A stretch of 64,000 nt of DNA. Source: an uncultured Campylobacter sp. GTDB taxonomy: Bacteria; Campylobacterota; Campylobacteria; Campylobacterales; Campylobacteraceae. The stretch covers positions 44,166 through 108,165 of the forward strand of contig NZ_CAURPW010000008.1 in NCBI RefSeq assembly GCF_963526985.1, in the 5' to 3' direction. Of this stretch, positions 8,255 through 17,153 are shown piece after piece; position 1 is the first letter of the stretch; each line of letters begins with the position of its first letter. A program made the position numbers and the translations under genes. The notes below the pieces were generated by a model. That model made no database searches, had not been told where the DNA came from, and saw only the letters and a list, made by a program, of their open reading frames with translations.

Positions 8255-8280
8255 CAAACCAGCTTTTTACAGCTGGTTTG
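8255..8280 (+). terminator. hairpin after the TonB receptor
   Basis: CAAACCAGCT and AGCTGGTTTG form a perfect 10-bp stem with a TTTTAC loop, six bases after the receptor stop codon. There is no T-run, and it shares its last three bases with the next hairpin. It is more likely part of an attenuator or an mRNA-processing structure than a full terminator. Confidence 0.5.
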
Positions 8281-8310
8281 CTAATGAATTTTGATAGAAT
8301 TCATTAGCAA
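8278..8310 (+). promoter_or_regulatory. second hairpin ahead of the binding-protein gene
   Basis: TTGCTAATGAATT and AATTCATTAGCAA form a perfect 13-bp stem with a 7-base loop. The 5' arm starts inside the 3' arm of the preceding hairpin, so the ends of the two compete. It is followed after two bases by CTCTTTT. Likely sets the receptor-to-transporter expression ratio. Confidence 0.5.
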
Positions 8311-8335
8311 GCTCTTTTAAATTTAAAGGCAAAAA

Positions 8336-9391
8336 ATGTTTAAAAAAATCCTAATTTTTCTAATTACGGCCGCAAATTTCTGCTTTGCGATGAGCGAGGT
8401 GCAGATCAAAGACTACATCGCTCAAAACAGCGAAAATATCGAGCAGCTGCAAGGCGCTCCAGCTAAAATTTATGCCAGCTCGCCGCCGCTTTTATATATG
8501 CTTTACGCGCTTGATCCTTCTAAAATCAGCGGCACGAATTTCGAATGGAATGATTACGAGCGCCCCTACGTCAAAAAAGAGGTGCAAGAGCAGCCCGTCG
8601 TGGGAGGCTTTTTCGGTCAGGGTAAGATCCCAAACGCCGAGATGCTGCTGCGCCTAAACCCAGATCTCATCCTCGTAAACGCAAGCTCGCGCAACATCAA
8701 AAAGATGAGCGAGGTTTTCGGCTCTATCAAAAAACCGATGCTCTATCTAAGCGCGACGAAGCTTGAGGATTATCTGGACGGGTTTGAAATTTTAGGCGAG
8801 GTGACGGGCAAAAAGGAGCGCGCCGCGCGCCTCGTAAATTACGCGAAAGAGTCGTTAAATTTGACCGAGCAGATCGAGGAATACATTAAGAAAAACAACC
8901 TACAAAAGGTAAAAATTTACTACGCGCAAGGCGGCGACGGGCTAGCCACCGAGTGCGAGGGCTCGTGGCACGCTACGCTCATCGAGCGAGCAGGCGCGCA
9001 AAACGTGCATAAGTGCAGCGAGGATCCAAATGCCAAATCCTTCGGGCGCGTAAAAATCAGCTTCGAGCAGCTCGTTAAATACGACCCCGAAGTCATCCTC
9101 GTCTACGAAAAGGAGCTGTTTGATAAAATTTACGGCGATCCGAAGTGGCAGCTGCTGGGCGCGGTGAAAAACAAAAAGGCGTTTTACATCCCGCGCGAGC
9201 CCTTTTCGTGGTTTGATCGCCCGCCTTCGTTTATGAGGTTTTTGGGGTTAAAATGGCTGATAAATTTGACCTACCCCGAGGCGTTTAAATTTGACATGGC
9301 TCGCGAGACGCGCGAGTTTTACAAGCTATTTTTGGATCTTGAGCTCACGGACGAGCAAATTTATAAAATTTTAGGACGGGGCGCCGAGTGA
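8336..9391 (+). CDS. periplasmic metal-chelate binding protein of an ABC importer
   Basis: 351 residues with a signal peptide (KILIFLITAANFCFA, about 3-18). The body has the two-lobed TroA/FepB/BtuF-type pattern: GQGKIPNAEMLLRLNPDLIL in the first lobe, a long bridging helix region, then VKISFEQLVKYDPEVILV in the second. Towards the C-terminus, FYIPREPFSWFDRPPSFMRF is a strongly aromatic block also seen in related epsilonproteobacterial nickel or siderophore binding proteins, as far as I remember. It lies between the outer-membrane receptor and the FecCD permease and delivers the ligand to the latter. No lipobox is visible, so it is soluble in the periplasm. Confidence 0.9.
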   Translation: MFKKILIFLITAANFCFAMSEVQIKDYIAQNSENIEQLQGAPAKIYASSPPLLYMLYALDPSKISGTNFEWNDYERPYVKKEVQEQPVVGGFFGQGKIPNAEMLLRLNPDLILVNASSRNIKKMSEVFGSIKKPMLYLSATKLEDYLDGFEILGEVTGKKERAARLVNYAKESLNLTEQIEEYIKKNNLQKVKIYYAQGGDGLATECEGSWHATLIERAGAQNVHKCSEDPNAKSFGRVKISFEQLVKYDPEVILVYEKELFDKIYGDPKWQLLGAVKNKKAFYIPREPFSWFDRPPSFMRFLGLKWLINLTYPEAFKFDMARETREFYKLFLDLELTDEQIYKILGRGAE

Positions 9392-9401
9392 GTAAAGAAA
9401 A

Positions 9402-10403
9402 ATGAGCAAAAAAGCGTTTGCATTTTTAACCCTGCTGCTGGCGCTTTGCGTCGCAGGCTCGATATTACTTGGCAAATACGGCTTTGGCGCGAGCGATTAC
9501 ATAAACTACGTCACCGCTCTTTTAAAAGGCGAAAATTTAAAAGAGTATGAAGTCATGCACACGCTCTTACTCGAGATCCGCCTGCCGCGCATACTTGCCT
9601 GCGTGCTCATCGGCGCGAGCCTAGCTATCAGCGGCGCGGCGTATCAGGCGATGTTCGTAAACCCGCTCGTAAGTCCCTCGATCCTGGGCGTGCTAAGCGG
9701 CGCGGGATTTGGCGCAGCAGTCGGGATGTTTTTTAGGCTCAATGAATACCTTATCCAGCTTAGCACATTCGGCTTCGGTTTTCTTGCCGTGGCGGTGGCA
9801 CTGGGCGTCTCGGCGCTGTATTCGCGTAGCGGCAGCGTCATCGTGCTAGTGCTGGGCGGCGTCATCAGCGGCTCGCTCTTTACCTCGCTGCTCTCGGTGC
9901 TAAAATACGCCGCAGATCCCAATGACGCGCTTCCTGCTATCACCTATTTTTTGATGGGCAGCCTCGGCTTTGCGTCCAAAAGCTTCATAGAGATTTCAAT
10001 CCTGCCGATGTGCGCGGGCGTTTTGCTGCTAGCGCTTAGCGGCAAATACCTGAACGCGCTAAGCCTTGGCGAGGAGGAGGCAAAGAGCCTGGGCGTAAAC
10101 GTGGCGCGAGTTAAAATTTTCATCATCCTAGTCGCGACCTTCGTTAGCGCGCTTAGCGTGACGATCGCGGGCATCATCGGCTGGATCGGGCTTATCGTGC
10201 CGCACATCGCGCGCTTTATCTTCGGCGCCGACAACCGCGCGGTGCTAGCTAGCTCGGCGATGATCGGCGCGATATTTCTGCTCTTTTGCGACAGCTTCTC
10301 GCGGCTCATTTTTACCTTTGAGATCCCTATCGGCATCGTCACCTCGCTATTTGGCATCCCGATGTTTATCATCGTGCTTCGCCGCGCCAAGAGGAGCTTT
10401 TGA
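9402..10403 (+). CDS. FecCD-family ABC transporter permease
   Basis: 333 residues with about ten hydrophobic helices. Hallmarks of the BtuC/FecCD/FhuB permease family are LLEIRLPRILACVLIGASLAISG, NPLVSPSILGVLSGAGFGA, the coupling-region LGEEEAKSLGVNVARVK and GIIGWIGLIVPHIARFI. It forms a homodimeric channel with the ATPase encoded next. The stop codon overlaps the ATPase start in a TGATG arrangement. It transports the ligand captured by the preceding binding protein across the inner membrane. Confidence 0.93.
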   Translation: MSKKAFAFLTLLLALCVAGSILLGKYGFGASDYINYVTALLKGENLKEYEVMHTLLLEIRLPRILACVLIGASLAISGAAYQAMFVNPLVSPSILGVLSGAGFGAAVGMFFRLNEYLIQLSTFGFGFLAVAVALGVSALYSRSGSVIVLVLGGVISGSLFTSLLSVLKYAADPNDALPAITYFLMGSLGFASKSFIEISILPMCAGVLLLALSGKYLNALSLGEEEAKSLGVNVARVKIFIILVATFVSALSVTIAGIIGWIGLIVPHIARFIFGADNRAVLASSAMIGAIFLLFCDSFSRLIFTFEIPIGIVTSLFGIPMFIIVLRRAKRSF

Positions 10404-11149
10404 TGCGAGAAAATTTGATAGAAGTGCGAAATTTGCGCTTTGCGTACCGCGATAAGCCCGTGCTAAATGGCATCAGCTTTGACGTCGCGACGGGCGATAC
10501 ACTAAGCATCCTAGGCGCCAACGGCAGCGGCAAAAGCACCCTGCTTCGCATAATGCTCGGGTTTTTAAAATTTGAGGGCGAGGTACTAATCGCGGGCAAA
10601 AGCGTGCGCGACTACGGTAAAAAGGAGCTCGCCTCACTCGTCGCCTACGTGCCGCAGACGCACACGCCGTCCTATGACTACAGCGTCTTTGATGTCGCGC
10701 TGATGGGCGCGCTGTGTAGGACGCCGCTGTTTTCTAGCTTTAGCGCGGCGGATAAAAAGCTAGCCGAGCAGGCGCTGGAAAAGATGGGTATCGCTCATCT
10801 AAAAAACGCGCCCTACACAAGGGTTAGCGGCGGCGAGCGGCAGCTGGCGTACATCGCGCGCACGCTGGTTCAGGGCACTAAAGCGATCTTTATGGACGAG
10901 CCGACAAACGGGCTGGACTTCGGCAATCAGATCAAGCTGCTCGAGATGATAAAAGCGCTGGGAGATGAGGGCTATACCTTCGTGCAGACGACGCACTACC
11001 CGCGGCATGCGAAGTTCGTTTCAAATTTGACGCTATTTATAAAAGACGGCGAAATTTTAGCCTTCGGGCGCAGCGAGCAGCTCATAAATGCCGAAAATAT
11101 CGATAAAATTTACAGCATAAACTACGAAAGATACGAGGATAGATTATGA
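10403..11149 (+). CDS. ABC transporter ATP-binding protein, FepC/BtuD type
   Basis: 248 residues from ATG 10403, which overlaps the permease stop; an in-frame TTG at 10400 is less likely. Walker A is GANGSGKST (about 35-43), the signature is VSGGERQ and Walker B is AIFMDEPTNGLDFGN, followed by the H-loop TTHYPRH. This is the cytoplasmic ATPase of the metal-chelate importer. The end overlaps the methyltransferase start by four bases (ATGA), so the two are translationally coupled. Confidence 0.93.
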   Translation: MRENLIEVRNLRFAYRDKPVLNGISFDVATGDTLSILGANGSGKSTLLRIMLGFLKFEGEVLIAGKSVRDYGKKELASLVAYVPQTHTPSYDYSVFDVALMGALCRTPLFSSFSAADKKLAEQALEKMGIAHLKNAPYTRVSGGERQLAYIARTLVQGTKAIFMDEPTNGLDFGNQIKLLEMIKALGDEGYTFVQTTHYPRHAKFVSNLTLFIKDGEILAFGRSEQLINAENIDKIYSINYERYEDRL

Positions 11150-11949
11150 TTTTACCTTCAAACTACGACGAGATCGACTTTGACGCACTTTATAAGGCGC
11201 AAAAGGCAAGAAGTTCATTCGGCAAAAAATTTGCAGAGGACTGGGACAAAAAGGCTCCGAGCTTCAACGAGGGCGTGATGAAAAGCGCCTACGCGCGAGA
11301 ATTTATAGATAAGATCGATTTTACGGACGTTTCTACGCTGCTTGATTTTGCGTGCGGAGCGGGCGCGCTAAGCGTGCTGGCGGCGAAAAAAGCGGATCAA
11401 ATTTACGGCTACGACTTTTCGCCTAAGATGCTAGAGTTTGCCCGAGAGAACGCTCAAATTTACGGCGCTAAAAACGTTAAATTCGCGCAAAAAGCCTTTG
11501 AGGACGACTGGTCGGACGTGCCCGCGTGCGACGCGGTTTTGGCCTCGCGCTGCCTTGAGGTGGACGATCTAAAAGCTGCGCTTAATAAGCTTCTTTCAAA
11601 GACTAAAAAATCGCTTTACATCACGTTTAAGGTCGGCGGCAGCTTCGTGGATGATGAGATTTTGGATGCGATAGGGCGTAAGGTGGAGCAAAAGCCCGAC
11701 TTCGTCTATCTTTTAAACATCTTGTTTCAAATGGGTTATTTGCCTAGCCTTGACTATATAAAAGCTCGGTGTCATGCAGGTCCTACTACGAGTGCCGAGG
11801 AGCTCATACAAAAGACGCGCTGGGGGCTTGGCGGCGAGCTAAGCGAAACGGAGGAGGCGCGGCTAGCGGAGTATTTTAACAGCGGCAAATACAAACCGAA
11901 GCAAGGATTTATGCACTGGGCGTTCGTGCGAGTAGATAAAAACGGTTAA
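11146..11949 (+). CDS. class I SAM-dependent methyltransferase
   Basis: 267 residues. The SAM-binding Rossmann motifs are LLDFACGAGALSVLAAK (motif I), IYGYDFSPKMLEFARENA (motif II) and CDAVLASRCLEVD. The C-terminal part (HAGPTTSAEELIQKTRWGLGG) is less familiar. The gene is translationally coupled to the importer ATPase, so it probably acts on the imported compound or on its breakdown. Methyltransferases are a recurrent companion of metallophore and cobalamin-type import operons, but the substrate here is unknown. Confidence 0.85.
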   Translation: MILPSNYDEIDFDALYKAQKARSSFGKKFAEDWDKKAPSFNEGVMKSAYAREFIDKIDFTDVSTLLDFACGAGALSVLAAKKADQIYGYDFSPKMLEFARENAQIYGAKNVKFAQKAFEDDWSDVPACDAVLASRCLEVDDLKAALNKLLSKTKKSLYITFKVGGSFVDDEILDAIGRKVEQKPDFVYLLNILFQMGYLPSLDYIKARCHAGPTTSAEELIQKTRWGLGGELSETEEARLAEYFNSGKYKPKQGFMHWAFVRVDKNG

Positions 11950-11981
11950 ATTTGGTTTTTAATTAAGTGAAATAGATTTGG

Positions 11982-12038
11982 ATCAAATTTAAACCAGCAA
12001 AGTCGCTCCGCCTTGCTAGTTAAGTTAGTAAATTTGAT
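11982..12038. terminator. convergent terminator-like inverted repeat
   Basis: ATCAAATTTA (11982-11991) and TAAATTTGAT (12029-12038) are perfect 10-bp arms around an inner imperfect AGCAAaG / CTTGCT stem. The structure lies between two converging genes (methyltransferase and molbindin) and can serve both strands. AT-rich arms make it a moderate candidate only. Confidence 0.45.
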
Positions 12039-12095
12039 TTGAGTTATTGGGTTTAGTTTAGCGAGCATTAATTAAAACGCTCGCCATTTAAAGAA

Positions 12096-12515
12096 TTAAG
12101 CACCGATGATGATGTGGCTAGCTTTAATGATAGCCGTTACTTCATCGCCCGCTTTTAGAGATAGGTTTTTAGCAGATTCGTTAGTGATGATGGCGCTTAG
12201 TTTATCTCCGCCTGTTATCTGGATATCTACTTCGGCATTTACCGCTCCCTCTGTTACTTTTACCACCTTACCTTTTAGTTGGTTGGTAGCGCTTAGCTTT
12301 AGACCGTTATCGCCTTTAGCTACTATGATAGAAGAAGCCTTAAATAGATAAACTACTTTCTTGCCGGCCGCTAGTCCTAGCTCTTTTTGGCTATCTACGG
12401 TTACGGTTGCTTTTACGGTCTCTCCGCCTTGCAATTTTGCTACGATTAGAGAGTTTACCGCTCCCTCTCTTACCTCTGTTATTTGTGCAGCTAGTTGATT
12501 TCTTGCGCTAAACAT
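12096..12515 (-). CDS. molbindin with two Mop (TOBE-like) domains
   Basis: 139 residues made of two homologous ~68-residue Mop domains. Both begin with ARNQL / ATNQL, continue through a VTEGAVN-type loop (VREGAVNSLIVAK and VTEGAVNAEVDIQ) and end KASxIIxA. Di-Mop proteins assemble into hexamer-like oxyanion binders that store or buffer molybdate or tungstate in the cytoplasm, supporting molybdoenzymes. It stands alone, with its own ribosome binding site (AAAGGACAAATC) and an AT-rich upstream region. No ModE-type operator was recognised. Confidence 0.9.
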   Translation of the reverse strand: MFSARNQLAAQITEVREGAVNSLIVAKLQGGETVKATVTVDSQKELGLAAGKKVVYLFKASSIIVAKGDNGLKLSATNQLKGKVVKVTEGAVNAEVDIQITGGDKLSAIITNESAKNLSLKAGDEVTAIIKASHIIIGA

Positions 12516-12787
12516 GATTTGTCCTTTGTGAATAAATTTGATTTCGTATTAAAATCTGAGCGAATATTAACAACTTAAACTTTTATAAAACTTAAAAAAC
12601 AAATATGCAAAAATCTAACTTTATCACTAAAAACGCATACATTAACGATTATCGGAATTTTAGGTATTTTGATAAATGAAGTAGAAAAATTTAATTTCGT
12701 AAATTGAAAATATGAGCAAACGTTTTTTTGGGTTAAATTTGAAAAATGACGATGTAAAAAGCTTAAATTTGACGAAAATTGAAAGAT

Positions 12788-12818
12788 TATCGGACGAAAT
12801 TAGATCTTTCGTCCGATA
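12788..12818 (-). terminator. terminator of the disrupted TonB receptor gene
   Basis: TATCGGACGAAA and TTTCGTCCGATA form a perfect 12-bp stem (12788-12799 / 12807-12818) with a 7-base loop, 12 bases after the receptor stop. On the minus strand it is followed by ATCTTTCAATTTT, a T-rich tail consistent with intrinsic termination. Confidence 0.7.
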
Positions 12819-12829
12819 GATTTAAGAGG

Positions 12830-15008
12830 CTAGAATTTAACCTCGAACGATGCCATGAAGTTTCTGCTATCGCCTAGATATAGATCGGTCGTACCGGTTC
12901 CGGCTCCATCGCTCTCGCCGGGGCGTACGCTTACGTAGTATTTTTTATCAAAGATATTATTGACGTTAAATCTTAGCGTCGTTTGCTTGCCTAGCCATGA
13001 TTTAGTCGCGTATCTAACGCCAAGATCGGCCGTAAAATAGCCGTCCACGCTCTGGGTATTTCTATCATCGACGTAACGTTTGCCGGTGTAGTGTAAATTC
13101 GTCATGAAATTTAGCTTATCGGTATTCGGTACGGCGAAATCAAACACGACGTTTGACTGAAATTTAGGTGCGCCCACTACGTATTTTTTATTCATCGCAC
13201 CCAGATAGGTGTCTTTTAGCTTCGCGTCAAGTAGCATAAAGCCGCCGTAAACGCTCACGTATTCGCCTAGCTTTCCGCCTGCGGTCGCTTCTAGGCCGCG
13301 GTTGACTTGCTTGCCTTGCTTTGCAAAAACGCCGTTGCTGACTCTATAATAAAGCGGCCTTTCAATCTGAAAGAGCGCGCTAGATAGGTCTACGCCGCCA
13401 AGCGTCATTTTTGCGCCAAGTTCGTATTGTTTCGTTTTGACCGGTTTTACGTATACTAGCGTCCTGCCGGCATCGTAGTTAGGCGGTACTAGGCCGTCTA
13501 CTTGGATACTGTTTGAGTAGGTGAAATAAATGCTTGTGTTATCAAACGGTCTATACGTTAGTCCGGCTAGCCACGTTAGCTCCTTGTCGGTATTATCTCC
13601 GACTTGGATTCTAGGGTCGTTATTAGTCGGTTTGTTTGCGTAGCTTTTTTGGTTTACCCAGGTATACGTTAGCGCGCCTAGGAAGCTAAATTTATCGTTA
13701 AATTTGATATCGTCGGCTAAAGTCGCGTTGTAGGTTTTAAAATAAATCGCCTTTTTTAGGCCGCCTGATTTGTAAAAGTTATTCGGCATGTTAAATTTAC
13801 TAAAATTGCCCCAGCGCTGATTTCTTAAATTCGAGTTACCGCCGACCGGATCATTCGTTTTTGACTCGTAGATATAGCCGTAGGTCGAGATACCGAGGTT
13901 ATGCTCTATACTGCCCGTTTGGACGTTTCCCATCGCTTTGGCAAACCAGCTTTGCAAGATAAATCTAGGCGCTTTGCTTCCGTGATTTTGCACGGAGGTA
14001 GAAACCTCGCCGTTATTGCCAGTTAGCGTGTGTCCTTGCTCTACGGTGTAGCGATCTGAAATGTGGTAGTTGTAGCCCGCTTCGCCGTACCAGTTTTCGC
14101 TAAAATCGTATTTAAATTTGATGCTAGCGTTGTAGCTTTCTAAATCCATACTCGACCACTCTTGCCCGAGCCACTGCGTATCGTTTGAGATGGCGTTAGG
14201 TACTTTAAAATTAGCTACGCCGCCCGTTTGCGGAGACATCAAGCGTCCGCCGTAGCCGTATCTGATGTAGTTGTAATAGGTAAAATTGGTCTCGATAGCA
14301 AGCCTGTCGGTCGGATAAAAATCAAGCGCTAAATTTGCCAGTTTGCTACGTTTGGTACTTTTTTTACGAAGCCTTCGCCGTCGTTAAAATAAAAAAACCG
14401 CGGTAGCCGACCTTTTCAAAGCGATCCAAAGTATCTAGCATTAGGCCAAAATTTGATTTCTCGCTCCAGTCCGTGCGCACGATAGTTTGGTTAGAAACAG
14501 GGCGCTTGCGCGTGTAGTTAAAGATACCGCTTGGATGCTGCGAGCCGTAAAGCGAGCCCGAAAGACCGTTTTGCACCTCGAGTTTTTCAAATATCATCAT
14601 CGGTACGGCAGCGGTCGCGGTAACCATAAAACCGTCCCAGTAGTTGTTTCCGATGACGCCGCCGTACATACCGCGAGTGCCGGGACGCGTGACGGAACCG
14701 GATCCCATATAGCTAACCGTGGCGCTTGGCACCGTCCTCCAAACGTTCTCAAGCCCGCTCGCGCCCAAATTTTGCGCTAGCTCGCCGGTTACGGTGTTGA
14801 TTTGCAGCGGGATGTCCTTGATCTTTTTATCCATTAGCGGTCCAAAAAGCGCGTCTTTTTGTAAAAAACGCTCGGAAATGCCCGAGTCCGAAATGCTCTC
14901 GCCCGCCGAGTTCGTAACCTCGACCGCATCAAGTTTGACGCTGTCGGCGGCGTTTGCTGCGCCTGCGCATAGCGACAAAAACGCGCATACGATAAATGAA
15001 ATTTTCAT
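12830..15008 (-). pseudogene. TonB-dependent siderophore receptor, broken by two frameshifts
   Basis: The N-terminal part (14364-15008) has a signal peptide (SFIVCAFLSLCAGAANA), the plug with DIPLQINTVTGEL, GVIGNNYWDGFMVT and YGSQHPSGIFNYTRKRP, then stops. The rest of the barrel (12830 to about 14350) continues in another frame to the terminal FEVKF. Frames join if one base is added to the A7 run at 14391-14397 and one to the T7 run at 14359-14365 (plus-strand letters), giving ...GFFYFNDGEGFVKKSTKRSK.... The restored length, about 726 residues, is normal for FhuE/FcuA-like receptors. Either a true pseudogene, phase variation at two short tracts, or homopolymer sequencing errors. RBS AAGGAG precedes ATG 15008. 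Confidence 0.85.
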
Positions 15009-15552
15009 TGCCTTATCTCCTTAAAAATTTAAAAACGGCGAATATTACAAAAAGCTTACTTAAGGTAATATTTAAATTTCATTTTAAGTTTTTAAAATAT
15101 ATTAAGTCTATTTCATTTTTATATCAATAAAATTACAAGATAAATTTAAGGAGAAAAGCAAAATTAGAGCGTAAATTTAAGGGCGCGAGCTGCGCTAAGC
15201 AAAAGCGGCAAAGAGGCTAAAATGCTAGAAACGCAAATCTCTAAAATTTTAAAAAACGCCGACTTCACCGCTTGATTGGATTTACATTTGGTGGTTTTGG
15301 AGCAACGGCTTTTACGCGAGCTTATTGCTACGATAGCTTTTTGCTCGCATCCGCCGCTAAACCAGCGCTACCCGCAACGGCCGTCGTTTGCTTAGCAAGA
15401 AATTTGAGCATTTGCAAGTAAATTTAGACTAAATTCTGTGGCAAAATCGCTACCGCAAGGCAAATTTAGTATCCAAATTCGGCGCTAAATTTAGCTACAT
15501 TTTAAAGCTAAAAATTGTATAATCTGCGAAAATTATTAGCAAAGGAGCTAAA
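15009..15552. other. 544-bp spacer without a convincing gene
   Basis: The first ~130 bases are very AT-rich (TAATATTT and TTAAAATATATTAAG type tracts) and presumably hold the receptor promoter and possibly a Fur site, but no clear 19-bp Fur box could be aligned by eye. The remainder (15150-15530) contains short broken frames, e.g. 15221 ATG with 17 codons, and looks like decayed coding DNA. The final 20 bases hold the AAAGGAGCT ribosome binding site of the next gene. Confidence 0.5.
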
Positions 15553-15771
15553 ATGGCGACAGATCGAGAGTTGGTTAACTTTTCCGAAGAACACGAGCTA
15601 AACACCGTACTAGCAAGACACGGCAAGGCTCAAAGTATAGCAAACCGAGAGGTTTTATGCGAGCTTGGCAAAGAGTGCAAGGAAAAACTAGGCAAAAGAG
15701 TGCTAACGCAGGACGAATTTGACGAGTTTCTAAAACCTGTTTTAAACCGTTTAGAAAATAAAAGGGCTTAA
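15553..15771 (+). CDS. small hypothetical protein
   Basis: 72 residues with a strong AAAGGAG site five bases before ATG. The product is helical and highly charged (TDRELVNFSEEHELN, REVLCELGKECKEKLG, LTQDEFDEFLKPVLNRLEN) with two cysteines and no membrane segment. A perfect hairpin directly after the stop indicates a single-gene transcript. I do not recognise the family. Confidence 0.7.
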   Translation: MATDRELVNFSEEHELNTVLARHGKAQSIANREVLCELGKECKEKLGKRVLTQDEFDEFLKPVLNRLENKRA

Positions 15772-15793
15772 TTTCGGGAAGATTCCCGAAATT
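15770..15793 (+). terminator. hairpin terminator
   Basis: AATTTCGGGA and TCCCGAAATT form a perfect 10-bp stem with a 4-base loop that begins inside the stop codon of the small gene. A TTAATACT tail follows; moderate T content. Confidence 0.65.
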
Positions 15794-15945
15794 TAATACT
15801 CGCGGCTAGATTCTTGTCTCTAAAACAATTTACCCTTTATAAATAGCTAACTTTTTGCGGCTGGTTTTTCGGACGGCAAACAAACCGCCCGAATTTAGCG
15901 CAAATTTGAGCCCCAAGCCGCGTCAAATTTCCCGTGTAAAGCAGA

Positions 15946-16938
15946 TCAGATAGGCAAAACGCGTATATTTGGACTAAGGTTTTCTTGCAATACGTTTTCG
16001 ATCGCGTATAGCGTGCCCGTCGCGCCGCTCGCGCAGCCACTGCAAGCACCCATATAGCGGATATAGACGTCAAATTTGCCCTCGGCGTCCTTTTGCAGAT
16101 CGAGGATTTCCATATTACCGCCGTCCATCATCAGCATCGGGCGGATATCCCTATCTATGACGCTTTCGATGGCTTTTAGCTGGCCCACGACGGTCATATT
16201 TTCAAAGCTCACGTCGTCAAATTTACCCGCAGCCTGCGCGTCGATGAGGGCTTGCTTTTTCTCTCGCTCCATCTCGGCTCTAGTGTCTGCGAGGATATCG
16301 ACGAGATAGTACTCGCGCTTTTCGTGTCCGCCAGGGCGCACGCAGGACTTGCAAAAGGCGCCTGCTTTGGTGTATTGCGTGATCTCCTCGACCGTGTGTA
16401 GGTCGTTTAGGCGGATGACCTCTTTGATCGTGCCTAGGCTAACGCGCGCGCACTCGCACACGATGATCTCGTCCTCGAAATGCTCAGGATCCACGCCCTT
16501 GTACTGCGCTGCGGCGGCCTTGATGACGTCGTAGGCCATGACCGAGCAGTGCATCTTTTGCGGTGGGACGGCAGGGACGTCGGGCGTGTCGCGCATGGCT
16601 TTTTCCACGTCGATGTTGGTGATTTTGACCGCTTCGTCCACGGTCTTGCCGACGCAAAGCTCAGCCATAGTATCCGAGCTTGCCACCGCCGTACCGCAGC
16701 CAAAGCTTTTAAATTTAGCGTCCATGATGCGGTCGGTTTTCTCATCCACGAGCCAATACAGCCTCACCGCGTCGCCGCAGCTTTCGGCGCCAAAATCCGC
16801 TACAATGAGCTTACCGCCTCTTGCTTTTGCCTCGTCCTGCGTTATCTCGCCCATAAATTTGGGATTGTTCATGCGGTCTTGGACGTTTTGTGAGTATTCG
16901 TCCCAGATGGAGCCGCCGATTAGATTATTTTTTGCCAT
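15946..16938 (-). CDS. nifU: Fe-S cluster scaffold protein NifU
   Basis: 330 residues with three domains. First an IscU-like scaffold (about 1-125) with cysteines in FGAESCGDAVRLYW, KSFGCGTAVASSD and KMHCSVMAYD. Then a [2Fe-2S] BFD-like region (about 155-220) with VCECARVSLGTIKEVI and AFCKSCVRPGG. Last a C-terminal NifU domain (about 255-330) with MLMMDGGNMEIL and the MGACSGCASG CxxC site. In epsilonproteobacteria NifU/NifS is the housekeeping Fe-S assembly system rather than a nitrogen-fixation one. The partner nifS lies upstream on the same strand, separated by 336 bases holding two structured repeats. Start ATG with AAGGAAATAAA upstream. Confidence 0.96.
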   Translation of the reverse strand: MAKNNLIGGSIWDEYSQNVQDRMNNPKFMGEITQDEAKARGGKLIVADFGAESCGDAVRLYWLVDEKTDRIMDAKFKSFGCGTAVASSDTMAELCVGKTVDEAVKITNIDVEKAMRDTPDVPAVPPQKMHCSVMAYDVIKAAAAQYKGVDPEHFEDEIIVCECARVSLGTIKEVIRLNDLHTVEEITQYTKAGAFCKSCVRPGGHEKREYYLVDILADTRAEMEREKKQALIDAQAAGKFDDVSFENMTVVGQLKAIESVIDRDIRPMLMMDGGNMEILDLQKDAEGKFDVYIRYMGACSGCASGATGTLYAIENVLQENLSPNIRVLPI

Positions 16939-16953
16939 TTTATTTCCTTTTTA

Positions 16954-17071
16954 GAGGCGTTGTCTTTTTGCTTTATACTTCGTTAAAATCTCGCTCAGCT
17001 GCGGTTACGGACGACTAGTCCGCGCCCTTGCTTCGGTCGATTTTGCCTCGTCTAAACCAAAAATACTGCCG
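16954..17071 (-). repeat. structured interspersed repeat, copy E (upstream of nifU)
   Basis: Read on the minus strand: GGCGGCAGTA, arm TTTTTGGTTTA (17053-17063), GACGAGGC, an inner stem AAAATC / GATTTT, an apical stem CGGAC / GTCCG (17008-17012 and 17018-17022), AACGAAGTA, arm TAAAGCAAAAA (16965-16975, one mismatch to full complementarity), then GACAACGCC. The 3' end is 15 bases from the nifU start codon, just ahead of its ribosome binding site. It belongs with the copies at 17154, 35060, 37761 and 51464. Confidence 0.75.
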
Positions 17072-17153
17072 CCTGCTTCCTTTTAAATTTAACTCAAATT
17101 TAGACTTTTAAAAACCCAAATTTGAACCAAATTTGTGAAATTTAAATTGTTAA

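Noticed and set aside
12516..12829. Molybdate (ModE) operator or riboswitch ahead of the molbindin gene
   Set aside because: No ModE-type palindrome or Moco-riboswitch structure could be identified by eye; only AT-rich promoter-like sequence is seen.
15009..15150. Fur box upstream of the broken TonB receptor
   Set aside because: AT-rich tracts give several poor matches but none aligns convincingly to a 19-bp Fur consensus.
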